Source: Agrobacterium larrymoorei (lineage in GTDB: Bacteria > Pseudomonadota > Alphaproteobacteria > Rhizobiales > Rhizobiaceae). Taken from it: a stretch of DNA of 64,000 nucleotides. Numbering within the stretch: the first letter of the stretch is position 1; each line of letters opens with the position of its first letter. Position numbers and translations under genes: made by a program. Positions 61,783 through 64,000 of this stretch are shown piece by piece. The notes under the pieces were generated by a model, which saw only the letters and a list, made by a program, of their open reading frames with translations, was not told where the DNA came from and made no database searches. The stretch lies in contig NZ_CP039691.1 of assembly GCF_005145045.1 (NCBI RefSeq), positions 694,001-758,000 on the forward strand, written 5' to 3'.

Positions 61783-62622
61783 ATGCATCGCATGCTCGTG
61801 CTCGCATTGTCCGCCATTTTGTTCGGCGCCGGTTCGGTTGTCGCTCAGGAGCCTCCCAACCGTGCGCCCGTCAGCCAGTGCCAGGCGGTGGCGCAGTCCA
61901 TTCCCGGGGCGATGTTTGCCAGCTTCAAGCCATCGGATGTGCGACAGGTGCAGGCGACTGCGAAGGAAGAGGTGGCCATTCAATATATCGGCCACTCCAC
62001 CTTTCTCATCACTTCGCCTGAAGGCGTTACGATTGCGACCGATTACAATGGCGTCTACCGCCCACCGGTGACGCCCGATGTCGTGACGATGAACAAGGCG
62101 CACTCCACGCATTACACGCTGACGCCCGATCCCGCGATCAAACATGTGCTGCATGGTTGGAGCGATGTGCCGGGGGAGAAGGCGGAGTTTAAATTGCAGG
62201 TGGGCGATGTTTATATCCGCAACGTCACATCCGATATACGCAACCGCTGGGGCGGCGGCGGGCTGTTGCAGAAGGACGGCAATTCCATCTTCATCTTCGA
62301 AGTGGCCGGGCTGTGTATCGGTCACTTAGGGCATCTGCATTATGAGCTGACGGAAACGCAATATGCTGAAATCGGGCGGCTGGATGTGTTGATGGTGCCG
62401 GTCGATGGTGGGTTGACGATGGGGGCTGACAGCATGAGCCGTATCGTCAAGCGGCTTCGTTCTGCACTTATTTTGCCGATGCACCAGCCGAGTGCGCTGG
62501 AGCAGTTTCTCGTCACCTTCGGCGCGCAATTCAAGATCGCCTATGCCAGCGATCCTGTTATCAGGGTTTCCATGAGGAGCCTTCCCCGCCAGCCGCAAAT
62601 CCTCGTTCCGCAAGGCATGTGA
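61783..62622 (+). CDS. Exported MBL-fold hydrolase (UlaG/RomA-like)
   Basis: 279 residues with a signal peptide (about 1-21, MHRMLVLALSAILFGAGS...). The family block IQYIGHSTFLI leads into the MBL domain, but the usual THxHxDH metal site is replaced by AHSTHYT; other histidines (GHLGHLHYEL, MHQPS) remain. The altered site may bind one metal or none. Similar periplasmic proteins have no known substrate. It is convergent with the pyridoxamine-oxidase-like gene. Confidence 0.78.
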   Translation: MHRMLVLALSAILFGAGSVVAQEPPNRAPVSQCQAVAQSIPGAMFASFKPSDVRQVQATAKEEVAIQYIGHSTFLITSPEGVTIATDYNGVYRPPVTPDVVTMNKAHSTHYTLTPDPAIKHVLHGWSDVPGEKAEFKLQVGDVYIRNVTSDIRNRWGGGGLLQKDGNSIFIFEVAGLCIGHLGHLHYELTETQYAEIGRLDVLMVPVDGGLTMGADSMSRIVKRLRSALILPMHQPSALEQFLVTFGAQFKIAYASDPVIRVSMRSLPRQPQILVPQGM

Positions 62623-62648
62623 GGGCGCGGTTTTGGCGGGGAAAGGGT

Positions 62649-63152
62649 TTAAGCGAAAGCCAGATGCTGGCGAACGCCGACATCCGGTGTCTTGTGATCC
62701 GACATATTGGCCTTGGCGATTTCCCAGCCGAATTTCAACGTGCTGTCTGTGGAGGCCCAGATATCGGCATCGTCCACATGAAGGGCGAGCATCGTCAGCG
62801 ACGGGTCGCTCTTGCCATGTTCGTACCAGGCGGCGGTGACGGAGTTCCAATATTCGTCGATCTTGGATTTATCATCGCGCACTTCGAGCTTGCCGGAAAG
62901 GCAGGCATGATAATCATGGTCCTTGCCGATGACGCAGAAATGCGCGCGCGAGCCGGACTTCAGCGACTGCACGAGCTCGGAATCCTTCTTGGAAAAGAAC
63001 CAGATGGTGTTCGTCTTCGGATCGGCATGAGGAGCCATTGGCTGCATGTGGCTGTGGAGCCCTTCCAGACCGAGCATGCCGGCGTGGACGGAATTGATTT
63101 CATCCCAAAGCTGACGGGCAGGGGCTTCGCGTGCTTCAGTCAGACTGACCAT
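62649..63152 (-). CDS. Pyridoxamine 5'-phosphate oxidase-like (general stress protein 26) FMN protein
   Basis: 167 residues of the split-barrel flavin family: [29 protein letters not shown] and [13 protein letters not shown] are the conserved strands. It is most like the general stress protein 26 branch, which binds FMN or F420 rather than acting in vitamin B6 synthesis. Cytosolic and single-gene; it is convergent with the MBL gene and divergent from yebC. The redox partner is unknown. Confidence 0.85.
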   Translation of the reverse strand: MVSLTEAREAPARQLWDEINSVHAGMLGLEGLHSHMQPMAPHADPKTNTIWFFSKKDSELVQSLKSGSRAHFCVIGKDHDYHACLSGKLEVRDDKSKIDEYWNSVTAAWYEHGKSDPSLTMLALHVDDADIWASTDSTLKFGWEIAKANMSDHKTPDVGVRQHLAFA

Positions 63153-63343
63153 TTAATCATCTCCTTCCGGTTCCTGTTCCTGCAGAGGGCGCCACCGATT
63201 GTGACAGCCGCACTCATGTTCTGAAACGGCGAGAGATGATTTCAGTTCCTTGGCGCAATCAGAGAAAGCTTACGGGCTTGAACAGCCGCGCTATCGCACT
63301 TATAAGGCCCACAATCCAAACAAACGATCCGATCAGGGGTGCC

Positions 63344-64000
63344 ATGGCTGGCCATTCACAGTTCAAGAACATCATGCATCGCAAGGGAAAACAGGATTCG
63401 ATCCGTTCGAAGATGTTTTCCAAGCTCGCGCGTGAAATCACCGTTGCAGCCAAATCCGGTCTGCCGGACCCGACGATGAACGCAGCGCTGCGCCTGGCCG
63501 TCCAGAACGCCAAGGCCCAGTCGATGCCGAAGGACAATATCGACCGCGCCATCAAGAAGGCGTCCGGTGCCGATGCGGAAAACTACGATTACGTGCGCTA
63601 CGAAGGCTACGGCCCGGGCGGCACGGCGGTTATCGTTGAAGCGCTGACCGACAACCGCAACCGCACCGCGTCCAACGTCCGATCTCTCTTTACCAAGGCT
63701 GGCGGCGCGCTGGGCGAAACCGGTTCGGTGTCCTTCTCCTTCGACCGCGTTGGCGAAATCACCTACAAGGCCTCCGTTGGCGACGCCGACAAGGTGATGG
63801 AAGCGGCTATCGAAGCCGGTGCCGACGACGTTGAGACCACGGAAGAAGGTCACACGATCATCTGCGGTTTCGAAGCGATGAACGAAGTTTCCAAGGCGCT
63901 GGAAAGCGTTCTTGGCGAAGCGGACAGCGTCAAGTCCATCTGGAAGCCGCAGAACACGGTTCCGGTAGATGAAGAAAAGGCTCAGTCGCTGATGAAGCTG
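63344..64000 (+). CDS. yebC: YebC/PmpR-family translation/transcription factor (cut by window edge)
   Basis: 219 of about 248 residues are present; the C-terminus lies beyond the window. [18 protein letters not shown] and [22 protein letters not shown] are diagnostic. YebC proteins, long described as transcription regulators, are now known to help ribosomes through proline-rich stretches. ruvC, the usual neighbour in alphaproteobacteria, would lie outside the window. The start ATG at 63344 gives the canonical N-terminus. Confidence 0.95.
   Translation, partial: MAGHSQFKNIMHRKGKQDSIRSKMFSKLAREITVAAKSGLPDPTMNAALRLAVQNAKAQSMPKDNIDRAIKKASGADAENYDYVRYEGYGPGGTAVIVEALTDNRNRTASNVRSLFTKAGGALGETGSVSFSFDRVGEITYKASVGDADKVMEAAIEAGADDVETTEEGHTIICGFEAMNEVSKALESVLGEADSVKSIWKPQNTVPVDEEKAQSLMKL

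Overview
The window looks like chromosomal DNA of a Rhizobiaceae alphaproteobacterium, most likely Agrobacterium. It carries homospermidine synthase, an Omp10-like lipoprotein, RcdA and GapR homologues, and a tkt/gap/pgk/fda set. Its intergenic regions hold the palindromic mosaic repeats typical of rhizobia (cgtcatcctcgggcttgac and relatives). From memory, unchecked, the order gltB ... pyk ... gapR ... fda ... pgk ... gap ... tkt ... yebC resembles the linear chromosome of A. tumefaciens C58. Genes are dense and GC-rich, with Rho-independent terminators and several 1-4 bp start/stop overlaps. No insertion sequence, prophage, CRISPR array, rRNA or tRNA was recognised.

Layout. 1-7400: gltB (cut by the window edge), threonine aldolase, a LysR regulator divergent from a bile-acid-type symporter, and an exported 5'-nucleotidase with a LysM tail. 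7600-15400: Omp10-like lipoprotein, homospermidine synthase, a diguanylate cyclase, a class IV aminotransferase, oligoendopeptidase F and an orphan NtrC-type response regulator. 15500-20200: an exported DUF882 protein, then a 735-residue protein built entirely of octapeptides arranged in a 408-bp super-repeat. 20260-29700: pyruvate kinase with a DUF1036 gene, N-formylglutamate amidohydrolase, DUF1244, GapR, an AT-rich accessory gene, a MotA/ExbB-OmpA motor pair, SuhB-type phosphatase, a SEL1 protein and a ThiE-like protein. 29700-33800: TauE exporter, two divergent DUF465 genes, purEK, rpmJ and a TPR protein. 33800-35735: nearly 2 kb without a convincing gene, with repeats and a hairpin-rich block. 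35736-43000: GST, FAD dehydrogenase, ABC exporter, rpmE, RcdA, DUF1192 and MFS. 43000-45400: small membrane proteins, mosaic repeats and an unusually structured leader. 45500-55600: fda, pgk, K+/H+ antiporter, HigBA-1, a rubredoxin-like/MBL protein, gap and tkt. 55900-64000: DUF4164-zapA, GNAT, a probable 6S RNA, HigBA-2, CNNM/CorC, fthC, ymdB, a second MBL protein, a pyridoxamine-oxidase-like protein and yebC (cut).

How the parts relate. The carbon genes tkt, gap, pgk, fda and pyk cover the lower glycolytic/Entner-Doudoroff and pentose phosphate routes. They are split by an antiporter and a toxin-antitoxin module. zapA, 6S RNA and fthC keep the order common in proteobacteria, but with a GNAT gene, a second HigBA and a CNNM gene between them. 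Most genes are housekeeping. The least explained material is the octapeptide-repeat protein with its palindrome-bearing upstream region, the six-hairpin leader at 44079-44334, the hairpin-rich block at 34686-35400, and the mosaic repeats.
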